From positions 3,596,001 to 3,660,000 of the forward strand of contig NZ_CP108476.1 in the NCBI RefSeq assembly GCF_036226465.1: a stretch of 64,000 nucleotides of DNA, in the 5' to 3' direction. Positions 8,439 to 15,548 of this stretch are shown here, in pieces; the first letter of the stretch is position 1; the number at the start of each line of letters is the position of its first letter. The translations under genes were made by a program, and so were the position numbers. The notes under the pieces are model-generated. The model searched no databases and was not told the origin of the DNA. It worked only from the letters and a program-made list of their open reading frames with translations. This DNA is from Kitasatospora sp. NBC_01250 (lineage in GTDB: Bacteria; Actinomycetota; Actinomycetes; Streptomycetales; Streptomycetaceae).

Positions 8439-9266
8439 TCAGCTGCCGGTGCCGCGGTAGGCGCGCAGCCCGGCCCGCCAGGCGAGCCCGGCGCCCAGCG
8501 CGCTGAGCACGGCCGCCAGCGGCGAGGCCAGGCCGAAGGCCGCCGGCAGGCCGAGCGGGTCCGGGCGGTCCAGCAGGTAGAGCAGCGGCAGCCAGTTGAC
8601 GAAGGCCAGCGGGATCCCGAAGGTGGCCCCGGCGAGCAGCTTCCTGGCGTAGATGCCGGGCGGGTGGCTGAGCAGACTGGCGCCGCCGTAGGTGAAGGCG
8701 TTCTGGAACTCCCGGCTCTCGTCCCACCAGAACTGCACGGCCGCACCGGCCACGAAGACCGCCCCGAAGATCACCGTGCCGCTGATCAGCAGGGTGGGCA
8801 GCAGCAGGATCCGCCCCCAGGTCCAGTGCAGCGGCAGCTCGCCGAGCGACCAGCCGAGCACCGCCAGCGCCTGCAGCGGACGCGCGATCCGGCGCAGCGT
8901 GAAGCGCTCGGCGCAGACCATCGAGAGCGCGGGGGCCGGCCGGATCAGCAGCACGTCCAGCTCTCCGGAGCGGATCCGCTCGCCCAGCCCGTCCACCGAG
9001 CCGATCAGCAGGTCGGCGACCCCCAGCGAGAAGCCCGAGGTGCCGTAGAGCAGACCGATCTCGGGCAGCGTCCAGCCGCCGAGCCGGCCGGTGTGCCGCA
9101 GCATCAGGACCAGCACCACGAAGTCCAGGCCGGTGATGGCCAGGCTGCCCAGCGAGGTCAGCACGAAGGAGGTGCGGTAGGAGAGTGCGGCGCGCATCCA
9201 CATGGCGGCTGCCAGCCGCCAGGAGGTGGCCGCCCAGCAGACCCGTGCGACCAGCGGGTCAGCCAC
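8439..9266 (-). CDS. ABC-2 family permease, second subunit
   Basis: A 275-residue membrane protein of about six helices, including SFVLTSLGSLAITGLDFVVLVL near residues 33-54. Motifs typical of the ABC2_membrane_6 group are GELDVLLIRPAPAL near residue 102 and FQNAFTYGG near residue 190. It starts at GTG 9266, overlapping the end of the upstream permease by eight bases, so the two are translationally coupled and probably form a heterodimeric channel with the ATPase at 7444. No substrate can be read from the sequence. Confidence 0.88.
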   Translation of the reverse strand: MADPLVARVCWAATSWRLAAAMWMRAALSYRTSFVLTSLGSLAITGLDFVVLVLMLRHTGRLGGWTLPEIGLLYGTSGFSLGVADLLIGSVDGLGERIRSGELDVLLIRPAPALSMVCAERFTLRRIARPLQALAVLGWSLGELPLHWTWGRILLLPTLLISGTVIFGAVFVAGAAVQFWWDESREFQNAFTYGGASLLSHPPGIYARKLLAGATFGIPLAFVNWLPLLYLLDRPDPLGLPAAFGLASPLAAVLSALGAGLAWRAGLRAYRGTGS

Positions 9267-10083
9267 CCTGGACCACCACCTTGCGGGTGGCCAGCGCCTG
9301 GGCCAGGCGCCCGGCGGCGAGCAGCAGCACGGCCCAGAGCAGCTGGAACCCCAGCTCGCCCAGCACCCGCCCGGTCAGCGGCCGGTCGCCGTAGCGCTCC
9401 AGGAAGACGTCGCAGGGCACCTGGATGATGGCCGACCAGGGCAGCGCCTGGGCCGCCTGCCGCAGCCCCTCGGGGAAGAGGGTGAGCGGCAGCAGCATCC
9501 CGGACATGAACATCGAGATCACCAGCATCAGCGCGCGCAGCCCGTCCGCGTCGTGCAGCCAGAAGGCGGCCACCGAGACCAGGAACCGCAGCCCGAAGCT
9601 GACCAGCACGGCGAGCAGCACCGAGACCAGGAAGACCGGCCAGGTCAGCACCGAGTGCGGCAGCACGGCCTGTCCGGCCAGCACTCCGACGGCCAGCGGG
9701 ACGACGCCGCGGGTGAGCAGCTGGAAGGCCGCCCGGCCCAGCTCGGCGGCCAGCCACCAGCCGAGGAAGTCCACCGGGCGGTACAGGTCGACGGCGATGT
9801 CACCGGTGCGGAAGCGCGCCTGGATGTCGTCCTGGAACCCGCCGCCCCAGGCCGCGACGGTCACCAGCAGCGCCTGGCTGACCCAGATGTAGGTGACGGC
9901 CTGTTCGGTGCCGTAGCCGCCCAGGCCCGGCTTGGCCCGCCACAGCGCCAGGAAGGTGGCGGCCAGGATGAACCCGAAGACGGTGTTGGTGAAGGCCCCG
10001 GCCAGCGTCGCCACCCGATAGGTGGAGTAGCGGCGGAAGCCGCCGCGCGCGATGGCCAGGTAGAGCCCGGCCGACGTGTCCAT
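9259..10083 (-). CDS. ABC-2 family permease, first subunit
   Basis: A 274-residue, roughly six-helix protein. It carries the family signature RTGDIAVDLYRPVDFLGWWL near residue 90 and begins with MDTSAGLYLAIARGGFRRYSTYR, an amphipathic N-terminus before the first helix. ATG 10083 has AAGGAGAT a few bases upstream. A longer frame starting at 10293 would add an Arg/Pro-rich stretch with no homology features and is rejected. This is the first gene of the exporter operon; its promoter should lie in 10084-10300, where I see no recognisable operator. Confidence 0.88.
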   Translation of the reverse strand: MDTSAGLYLAIARGGFRRYSTYRVATLAGAFTNTVFGFILAATFLALWRAKPGLGGYGTEQAVTYIWVSQALLVTVAAWGGGFQDDIQARFRTGDIAVDLYRPVDFLGWWLAAELGRAAFQLLTRGVVPLAVGVLAGQAVLPHSVLTWPVFLVSVLLAVLVSFGLRFLVSVAAFWLHDADGLRALMLVISMFMSGMLLPLTLFPEGLRQAAQALPWSAIIQVPCDVFLERYGDRPLTGRVLGELGFQLLWAVLLLAAGRLAQALATRKVVVQGG

Positions 10084-10304
10084 CAAATATCTCCTTGTCG
10101 ACTTTTCGGCGAAGCTGCCGCTCCGCACGCGAACAGGACGGCGCCGCCCGGCACGGGGCCGCGCCCAAGAGCCCCGACCGATGGACACCCGGGGGGTCCG
10201 GGGCCTCGTTCGGGGCTGCGACAGATCTGAGGTTGTGTCAGACCACGGTAGCGGCCCGCCCCCGCGACGGCAGGGGTTTTTCCGCGGACTCACCCGGACG
10301 CGCC

Positions 10305-10343
10305 GATGCCCCCGGTGCGCCGAGGCGCGGCGCCGGGGGCATC
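10305..10343 (-). terminator. Stem-loop downstream of the LP-repeat secreted protein gene
   Basis: GATGCCCCCGG (10305-10315) pairs perfectly with 10333-10343 across a 17-base, partly self-pairing loop. It lies 16 bases past the stop of the minus-strand gene at 10359. The rest of 10084-10304 shows no gene. Confidence 0.6.
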
Positions 10344-10358
10344 AGGGGCACAGCAGCG

Positions 10359-10934
10359 TCAGTGCGCGTGCGCGGCACCCGCTTTGGCGGCCGAGACCGC
10401 CCCGTTCAGCTGCTCCGCGGCCCGCTGCAGGCCGTTCACCGTCTGCTGGAGAGCAGCCGGGTCCGCGGGGGACAGAGCGGGCAGGGTGGGCAGCGTGATC
10501 GGGATCCCGAGGCTGGCCAGCAGGTTGGTGATCGTGGACAGCAAGGAGCTGAGCAGCGCGGTCAGCGCACCGACGCCCGGCAGGGTGGTGGGAAGGCTGG
10601 TCGGCAGGGCCGGCAGGGAGGGAAGGGTGACCGGCAGCGACGGAAGGCTCGTCGGCAGCGCGGGGAGCGACGGAAGGCTCGTCGGCAAGCCGGTGGGCAG
10701 GGTGATCGGCAGCGACGGCAGGCTCGTCGGCAGGGTGATCGGGAGCGACGGCAGCGCCGGATCCGCATCCCGCACCGGCATGGCAGGCATCGCCGGCATC
10801 GGCAGCGAGGCCAGGTGCGCCGCCACCACCGCCAGCGCGTCGGGGTCCCGGGTGGGGACGGCCGCAGCCGCGGCGCCGACCGTGGTGAGGCTCATCGCCG
10901 CGGTGAGCGCGGCAGCCGTCCAAAGGGCACGCAT
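10359..10934 (-). CDS. Secreted Leu-Pro repeat protein of unknown function
   Basis: The 191-residue product starts at ATG 10934 behind AGGAGAAG. Residues 1-25 form a Sec signal peptide (MRALWTAAALTAAMSLTTVG, cleavage likely after AAAA). Residues of about 53-112 are a low-complexity array of about 17 LP dipeptides spaced three or four residues apart, separated by S, T, A, I/V or G, for example LPSLPITLPTSLPSLP. The C-terminal 80 residues look helical and end with AHAH. Upstream in-frame starts would precede the signal peptide and are rejected. I do not recognise a family; the periodic Leu-Pro pattern suggests an extended hydrophobic rod or surface-active wall protein. It is monocistronic with its own terminator. 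Confidence 0.7.
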   Translation of the reverse strand: MRALWTAAALTAAMSLTTVGAAAAAVPTRDPDALAVVAAHLASLPMPAMPAMPVRDADPALPSLPITLPTSLPSLPITLPTGLPTSLPSLPALPTSLPSLPVTLPSLPALPTSLPTTLPGVGALTALLSSLLSTITNLLASLGIPITLPTLPALSPADPAALQQTVNGLQRAAEQLNGAVSAAKAGAAHAH

Positions 10935-11050
10935 GAGGGTACTTCTCCTGTTCCAGGGGGCTCGGGGAGTCGCGACGGAACGCATCCGCCGCACTCCACA
11001 CGGTGAGTCAGCCGACCCACCCCAGCCACCCCGCCTAGCCCGAACGAGGA

Positions 11051-11081
11051 GGAGCCCCACCTGACACCAGGCGGGGCCCTC
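11051..11081 (-). terminator. Imperfect hairpin after the GroES-like gene
   Basis: GCCCCACCT and AGGCGGGGC (one mismatch) flank a six-base loop about 25 bases beyond the stop of the minus-strand gene at 11106. The outer GAG/CTC arms extend the stem. Confidence 0.4.
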
Positions 11082-11105
11082 GACATGCCAACGGCGCCGG
11101 CGGTC

Positions 11106-11513
11106 CTACAGGTAGAGCCCCGTCGACCCCTCCGAGTCCTTCAGCCGCTCGGCGGCCACCGCGTGCAGGTCACGCTCGCGCAGCAGCACGTAGGTCGCGC
11201 CGCGCACCTCGACCTCCAGCTTGTCCTCGGGGTCGTACAGCACCCGGTCCCCGGGCTCCACCGCGCGCACGGACTGGCCCACCGCGACCGCCTCCGCCCA
11301 GGTGCACCGCTTGCTCAGCTCGGCCGTGGCAGGGATCAGGATCCCGCCCGTCGAGCGGCGCTCGCCCTCCCCGCCCTCGGTGCGCACCAGCACCCGGTCA
11401 TGCAGCATCCGGATCGGCAGCTTCTCGCCCAGCCGGTCGTGTCGGCCGTGTTCGGGCAGCCCGGTGGACACCGGCTGCTCGGCCTGCTTGCTCTGCTCGT
11501 CGTTCGCGCTCAC
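11106..11513 (-). CDS. GroES-family (Cpn10-like) protein
   Basis: A 135-residue protein. After a variable polar N-terminus of about 33 residues it has the Cpn10 fold signature IRMLHDRVLVRTEGGEGERRSTGGILIP, then AEAVAVGQSVRAVEPGDRVLYDPEDKLEVEVRG and YVLLRERDLHAV. It is longer than classical GroES (about 100 residues) and is not next to groEL, so it is more likely a GroES-like paralogue common in actinobacteria than the housekeeping co-chaperonin. The mobile-loop region is present (GGEGERRSTGG). It starts at GTG 11513 with only a weak ribosome site. Confidence 0.8.
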   Translation of the reverse strand: MSANDEQSKQAEQPVSTGLPEHGRHDRLGEKLPIRMLHDRVLVRTEGGEGERRSTGGILIPATAELSKRCTWAEAVAVGQSVRAVEPGDRVLYDPEDKLEVEVRGATYVLLRERDLHAVAAERLKDSEGSTGLYL

Positions 11514-11590
11514 GCCCAGACGGTACCTGGCGCGGGCCCGCGCCGGAGCGCTGGCCCACGATCCGTCCCCGGTCGGTCGCCCCGCTCGCG

Positions 11591-11953
11591 TCAGTCGCTC
11601 TTGCGCTTGCGCGCCGAGGCGACCAGCAGCAGCACACCGCCGCCGACCAGCACCGCCGGCACGATCCGCTCCTTGCGCGGCTGGCCCTTCTCGTCCACGA
11701 ACTGCGCCTTCACCTGCTCCACGGCCCGGCTGGCGCCGACGTAGAGCCGCCCGGCCCGCTGCTCCACCGCGGCCAGCGCCTTCGCCCGCACCTGGGCGGC
11801 GACCGTGGTCGGGTGCACCCGCATCGCCAGCTCGTCCAGCGTGTCCGCCAGCTGCGTGCGGGTGCGGGCGATGTTCGCCTCGATCTCGGCGGTGCTCCGC
11901 CCGGCGTCGTCCCGCACCGCGTCCTTCGTCTTCCCCTTGCCCACCCGGGCCAC
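11591..11953 (-). CDS. DUF3618 membrane-anchored small protein
   Basis: A 120-residue protein. The basic N-terminus is followed by the DUF3618 core, STAEIEANIARTRTQLADTLDELAMRVHP (about residues 20-48), an alanine-rich helix, and one C-terminal membrane helix (IVPAVLVGGGVLLLVAS) ending in ARKRKSD. The family is widespread in actinobacteria and has no established function. It lies between the GroES-like gene and the divergent bcp gene. GTG 11953 is the start. Confidence 0.8.
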   Translation of the reverse strand: MARVGKGKTKDAVRDDAGRSTAEIEANIARTRTQLADTLDELAMRVHPTTVAAQVRAKALAAVEQRAGRLYVGASRAVEQVKAQFVDEKGQPRKERIVPAVLVGGGVLLLVASARKRKSD

Positions 11954-12085
11954 CTCACTCGCCTCGCGTCACGGTCTGCTCCCGCTCAGTCTGTCAGCTC
12001 CCCCGCCAGGGCGCGCAGTCCCACCCACCATCAGAGGTAGGTTTGCCGATGGCACGACCACCTAGTCCAGCACAGGAGATCAACC

Positions 12086-12559
12086 GTGACTGAGCGTCTC
12101 CAGGCCGGGGACACCGCCCCCGCCTTCTCCCTGCCCGACGCCGACGGCAAGCAGGTGTCCCTCGCGGACCACCTCGGCCGCAAGGTGATCGTCTACTTCT
12201 ACCCCGCCGCCCTGACCCCCGGCTGCACCACCCAGGCCTGCGACTTCACCGACAACCTGGAGGTCTTCGCCGGCGCCGGGTACGACGTCATCGGCATCTC
12301 GCCGGACAAGCCGGAGAAGCTCGGCAAGTTCCGTGAGACCGAGAACCTCAAGGTCACCCTGCTCTCCGACGCCGACAAGTCCGTCCTTGCGGCCTACGCG
12401 GCCTACGGCGAGAAGTCCCTCTACGGCAAGACGGTGGTCGGCGTGATCCGCTCCACCGTGATCGTCGACGAGCAGGGCAAGGTCGAGCGGGCCCTCTACA
12501 ACGTCAAGGCCACCGGCCACGTCGCCAAGCTCCTGCGCGACCTCAAGGTCGAGGCCTGA
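12086..12559 (+). CDS. bcp: Thioredoxin-dependent thiol peroxidase (Bcp/PrxQ)
   Basis: A 157-residue cytoplasmic peroxiredoxin that reduces H2O2 and organic hydroperoxides with thioredoxin. The peroxidatic Cys47 lies in LTPGCTTQACDF and the resolving Cys52 is five residues on, the atypical 2-Cys arrangement of the Bcp/PrxQ class. YFYPAALTPGCT and GISPDKPEKLGKF are family hallmarks. GTG 12086 is preceded by AGGAGAT. The TGA stop at 12557 is followed, in the same frame and without a start codon, by an HNH endonuclease remnant. Confidence 0.95.
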   Translation: MTERLQAGDTAPAFSLPDADGKQVSLADHLGRKVIVYFYPAALTPGCTTQACDFTDNLEVFAGAGYDVIGISPDKPEKLGKFRETENLKVTLLSDADKSVLAAYAAYGEKSLYGKTVVGVIRSTVIVDEQGKVERALYNVKATGHVAKLLRDLKVEA

Positions 12560-12577
12560 CCCGACCCCCACAGCGGT

Positions 12578-12727
12578 GGCGGCGAAGTCGACCACATCAA
12601 CGGAGACTGGTCGGACAACCGACCCAACAACCTCCGCCTCCTCTGCCCCAACTGTCACGCCGTTACCGCGACCTACTGTCGCCGCAAGAAGATCAGCGCG
12701 TCGTCGGATCTCACCAACGGGATGTGA
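12578..12727 (+). pseudogene. HNH endonuclease C-terminal remnant
   Basis: In the frame continuing from bcp, codons from 12578 read GGGEVDHINGDWSDNRPNNL followed by RLLCPNCHAVTATYCRRKK, then a stop at 12725. This is the DHINGD...DNR..NLR.LCPNCH core of HNH nucleases with its zinc-binding CPNC. The N-terminal part of such proteins (usually about 100 residues or more, with a first CxxC pair) is missing, and there is no plausible start codon between the bcp stop and this block. It is therefore a decayed fragment lying between bcp and tRNA-Leu. Readthrough of the bcp stop would fuse it to Bcp, but nothing suggests that this happens. Confidence 0.72.
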
Positions 12728-12769
12728 ACAACCCGCCGGACCCAAGTACCATTGGCCGCAGCAGTTCCT

Positions 12770-12851
12770 GCGGCCGTGGCGCAACGGCGACGCAAGCGGT
12801 TTAGGTCCGCTGGCCCGTGAGGGCTTGAGGGTTCGAATCCCTTCGGCCGCA
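12770..12851 (+). tRNA. tRNA-Leu (anticodon TAG)
   Basis: The acceptor stem GCGGCCG pairs with CGGCCGC before discriminator A12851. The anticodon stem GCGG/CCGC holds the loop TTTAGGT, so the anticodon is TAG (reads CUA). A variable arm (GGCCCGTGAGGGCT) and the T-arm GGGTTCGAATCCC are present, as expected of a class II tRNA. The 3' CCA is not encoded. Confidence 0.95.
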
Positions 12852-12864
12852 CTCAGGTTCACCT

Positions 12865-12911
12865 GCGAGGAGAAGGCCGGGCTGAGAGCTTCAGCCCGGC
12901 CTTCTCCTCGC
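12865..12911. terminator. Perfect 21-bp stem between tRNA-Leu and rdgB
   Basis: The arms 12865-12885 and 12891-12911 are exact reverse complements with a five-base loop (GAGCT). It lies between the plus-strand tRNA and the end of minus-strand rdgB, so it can serve both transcripts. Confidence 0.85.
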
Positions 12912-12918
12912 GTTGGGC

Positions 12919-13530
12919 TCACCCCAGCAACTCCCCCACCACCGGCGCCAGTTCCCGGAACGCCTGGCCCCGGTGGCTGATCGCGTTCTTCTCCGCCGCG
13001 GTCAGTTCCGCGCAGGTGCGGGTCTCGCCGAGGGGCTGCAGGATCGGGTCGTAGCCGAAGCCGCCCTCGCCCGCCGGGGCCGTGCGCAGGGTGCCCAGCA
13101 GGCGGCCCTCCACCACGCGTTCGGTGCCGTCCGGCAGGGCCAGCGCCGCCGCGCAGGCGAAGTGGGCGCCGCGGTGCGGGTCGGCGATGTCGGAGAGCTG
13201 GGCGAGCAGCAGCTCCAGGTTGGCGCGGTCGTCGCCGTGCTTGCCGGCCCAGCGGGCGGAGAAGATGCCGGGCGCACCCCCGAGGACGTCCACGCACAGG
13301 CCGGAGTCGTCGGCGACGGCGGGCAGGCCGGTGGCCCGGGCCAGCGCGTGGGCCTTGAGGAGGGCGTTCTCGGCGAAGGTCACGCCGGTCTCGCGGACGT
13401 CGGGGATCTCGGGGTAGGCGTCGGCGCCGACCAAGTCGACGTCGAGGCCCGCGGCGCCGAGGATCGCGCGCAGTTCGATGACCTTGTGCTGGTTGCGGGT
13501 GGCGAGGACGAGGCGTCGGGGAGTGCTCAT
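12919..13530 (-). CDS. rdgB: RdgB/HAM1 XTP/dITP diphosphatase
   Basis: A 203-residue house-cleaning pyrophosphatase that hydrolyses ITP, dITP and XTP to the monophosphates, keeping deaminated purines out of nucleic acids. The N-terminal ATRNQHK (10-16) is the nucleotide-binding signature; VADDSGLCVD (72-81) carries the catalytic acidic residues; GEGGFGYDPI and ISHRGQAF complete the family pattern. ATG 13530 is the start. Between it and the lipoprotein gene there is only a terminator. Confidence 0.95.
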   Translation of the reverse strand: MSTPRRLVLATRNQHKVIELRAILGAAGLDVDLVGADAYPEIPDVRETGVTFAENALLKAHALARATGLPAVADDSGLCVDVLGGAPGIFSARWAGKHGDDRANLELLLAQLSDIADPHRGAHFACAAALALPDGTERVVEGRLLGTLRTAPAGEGGFGYDPILQPLGETRTCAELTAAEKNAISHRGQAFRELAPVVGELLG

Positions 13531-13575
13531 GACCCCCGAGTATCCCCCGTCCCGCCCCAGTCGCCGCCCAACGGC

Positions 13576-13619
13576 CCGCTGACGGGCCGCCGCCCGGCCG
13601 TGCGACGGCCCGTCAGCGG
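13576..13619 (-). terminator. Stem-loop downstream of the small lipoprotein gene
   Basis: CCGCTGACGGGCCG (13576-13589) pairs perfectly with 13606-13619 across a 16-base loop. It lies directly after the minus-strand stop at 13621. Confidence 0.7.
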
Positions 13620-13620
13620 C

Positions 13621-14010
13621 TCAGCCGGTGCAGACCTTCGTCAGGTTCGACGCCGCGTCACCCATCGGCCCGAGGTCGGGGACCTGCTTGGCGTCGATCG
13701 CCTGCTGTGCCTTGTCGGCCTGCTGCTGCAGGTCGGTGACGGCCTTGGAGACGTCGGTGCCGCCGGCGTTCCTGCCGAGCTTGTCGAGGTCGGCCTTGAG
13801 GTTCGCCAGCGCGCGCCCGGCCGCGGCCGGGTCGTTGTTCGCGTTGCCGTAGGCGCTGTTGAGCTGGCCGAGGTCGGTGCCGACCCGCACCGCCGTGTTG
13901 CCGCAGTCGAGCGCCTTCTGGGTGGCCGAGCAACTGACCGCACTGAGCGGGAGGACGAGGATCAGCGCGGCCACGGCGAGGGCGGCGGGACGGGTCATGC
14001 TCTGCTGCAT
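13621..14010 (-). CDS. Small secreted lipoprotein-like protein
   Basis: A 129-residue protein with a signal peptide (MTRPAALAVAALILVLPL) and a plausible lipobox SAVSC, the Cys being at about residue 27. The mature part is helical and polar (residues 70-110 can form a coiled coil rich in K, D and Q) with two further Cys (in DCGN and VCTG) that may form a disulfide. ATG 14010 is used; the second Met five residues on is also possible. It is monocistronic between rph and rdgB. No domain is recognised. Confidence 0.7.
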   Translation of the reverse strand: MQQSMTRPAALAVAALILVLPLSAVSCSATQKALDCGNTAVRVGTDLGQLNSAYGNANNDPAAAGRALANLKADLDKLGRNAGGTDVSKAVTDLQQQADKAQQAIDAKQVPDLGPMGDAASNLTKVCTG

Positions 14011-14112
14011 CGCGGTCCTCCGATGCGGTGTGCTGGTCCGGGAACCGTACGTTCCGGACGGCGCCGTGTACAGCCCCGCCCGCCCACCCTGACGTGATCC
14101 GTTCGGATCCGA

Positions 14113-14838
14113 TCAGCCGTCGAGCGCCTTGCGCTGGATCTCGTCCAGTTCGGCGCAGCCCAGCGTGCCCAGGTCGAGCAGCTGGTTGAGCAGGTCGCGG
14201 TCGAACGGCGCCCCCTCGGCGGTGCCCTGGACCTCGACGAAGCGGCCGTCGGCGGTGCAGACGATGTTCATGTCGGTCTCGGCGCGCACGTCCTCCTCGT
14301 AGCGCAGGTCGAGCATCGGCACGCCGTCGATGATGCCGACGCTGACCGCGCTGACGCCGCCGGTGATCGGCTGCCCCTTGGCGCGCAGCAGCTTGCGCTC
14401 CCGGGCCCAGGAGACGGCGTCGACCAGGGCGACGTAGGCGCCGGTGATCGCGGCGGTGCGGGTGCCGCCGTCGGCCTGCAGCACGTCGCAGTCGAGCACG
14501 ATGGTGTTCTCGGCGAGCGCGCGGTGGTCGACCACGGCGCGCAGCGAACGGCCGATCAGCCGGCTGATCTCGTGGGTGCGGCCGCCGATCTTGCCACGGA
14601 CGGACTCGCGGTCGCCGCGGGTGTTGGTGGCGCGCGGCAGCATGGCGTACTCGGCGGTGACCCAGCCCTCGCCGCTGCCCTTGCGCCAGCGCGGGACGCC
14701 TTCGGTGACGCTGGCGGTGCAGAGCACCTTGGTGTCGCCGTAGGAGACCAGGACCGAGCCTTCGGCGTGCTTGCTCCAGCCGCGCTCGATGGTGATCGGG
14801 CGGAGTTGGTCGGGCGTGCGACCGTCGATGCGTGACAT
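14113..14838 (-). CDS. rph: Ribonuclease PH
   Basis: A 241-residue 3'-to-5' phosphorolytic exoribonuclease that trims tRNA 3' ends as a hexamer. Family marks are [17 protein letters not shown] at the N-terminus, [19 protein letters not shown], the RNA-binding [13 protein letters not shown] near residues 66-78, [19 protein letters not shown] and the C-terminal [15 protein letters not shown] 14838 gives the usual length; an upstream in-frame ATG (14862) is not needed. It is near rdgB as in many actinobacteria. Confidence 0.96.
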   Translation of the reverse strand: MSRIDGRTPDQLRPITIERGWSKHAEGSVLVSYGDTKVLCTASVTEGVPRWRKGSGEGWVTAEYAMLPRATNTRGDRESVRGKIGGRTHEISRLIGRSLRAVVDHRALAENTIVLDCDVLQADGGTRTAAITGAYVALVDAVSWARERKLLRAKGQPITGGVSAVSVGIIDGVPMLDLRYEEDVRAETDMNIVCTADGRFVEVQGTAEGAPFDRDLLNQLLDLGTLGCAELDEIQRKALDG

Positions 14839-14940
14839 AGCGTCTGAGCCTAGTCGCTCCACGCATACCGGACATACCCCGAGGGCCCGCCACCGCGGTG
14901 CGGTGACGGGCCCGGGCGGCGGTGCCGGATGAGCCTCAGC

Positions 14941-15174
14941 TCACATCATGTCCTCGATCTCGGCGGCGATCGGGTCCGCGTCGGTGCCGATGACGACCTG
15001 GATCGCGGTGCCCATCTTCACCACGCCGTGGGCGCCGGCGGCCTTCAGGGCGGCTTCGTCGATGAGGGAGGCGTCCTTGACCTCGGTCCGCAGCCGGGTG
15101 ATGCAGCCTTCGACCTCTTCGATGTTGTCGATACCGCCGAGACCGGCGACGATCTTCTCAGCCTTGGTGGCCAT
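14941..15174 (-). CDS. nagF: PTS system N-acetylglucosamine/glucose-type EIIB component
   Basis: A free-standing 77-residue EIIB domain. The phosphorylated Cys24 stands in VEGCITRLRTEV, the glucose-family IIB site, followed by LKAAGAHGVVKMG and QVVIGTDADPIAAEIEDMM. It passes phosphate from EIIA(Crr) to sugar bound by the separate EIIC permeases encoded divergently at 15549 and downstream at 17047. This split arrangement matches nagF of streptomycetes. A DasR-type operator lies in the 374-bp divergent region. Confidence 0.92.
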   Translation of the reverse strand: MATKAEKIVAGLGGIDNIEEVEGCITRLRTEVKDASLIDEAALKAAGAHGVVKMGTAIQVVIGTDADPIAAEIEDMM

Positions 15175-15548
15175 TGTCTTTCTCCCTCTGTTTCGGCGTT
15201 CCGGTTGCTTTGCCGGAGGCCGTCCTGCGATGTGCCCTGCGGGGGTGGCCGGGATGACGCGGGCTCAGCAGCCCGCCGCGCACACCGGCGCGACCAGGAT
15301 CACCCGGTTCCGGATGATGCGCCACGCTGGTACCCGATCGGCCCAGCACCGCGCGCACGTCGTGGATCTTCCTCCCAGGATGACGATGAGTGGGGTTCAG
15401 GTCCACGTCGGTACGGCTGCGCCACGACTGGTCTACACCAATACGGGTGTACTTCCCAAAACGTGCGGGGTGGTGCCGGTGTTCCCGCAACCGCCCACCG
15501 CCCGGACCGCTCGCGGCTCCGGCCTGCCGGAACTGCGGAAGGACGATG
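15175..15548. other. Divergent regulatory region nagF / nagE1
   Basis: The 374 bp between the two start codons hold no convincing gene. A DasR-like box lies at 15427-15442, about 105 bp before the nagE1 start, and a second half-like GGGTGTAC follows at 15445. The rest shows no recognised element. Confidence 0.6.
15427..15442 (+). promoter_or_regulatory. DasR operator (dre) upstream of nagE1/nagF
   Basis: ACTGGTCTACACCAAT differs from the published dre consensus ACTGGTCTAGACCACT at two positions. DasR is the GntR-family GlcNAc repressor of streptomycetes; glucosamine-6-phosphate relieves its binding. The position between the divergent EIIB and EIIC genes fits joint repression. Confidence 0.8.

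Noticed and set aside
10562-10768. Arg/Cys-rich ORF in the LP-repeat gene
   Set aside because: Alternative frame of the repeat array on the same strand; periodicity is forced by the LP codons.
10600-10770. CRISPR-like regular DNA repeats
   Set aside because: Repeats are short, irregular in spacing and explained by Leu-Pro codons in the secreted protein gene; there are no cas genes.
12770-12911. Integrated element at tRNA-Leu
   Set aside because: No integrase, no duplicated tRNA 3' end and only a fragment of an HNH gene upstream; the flanking genes are the conserved bcp and rdgB.
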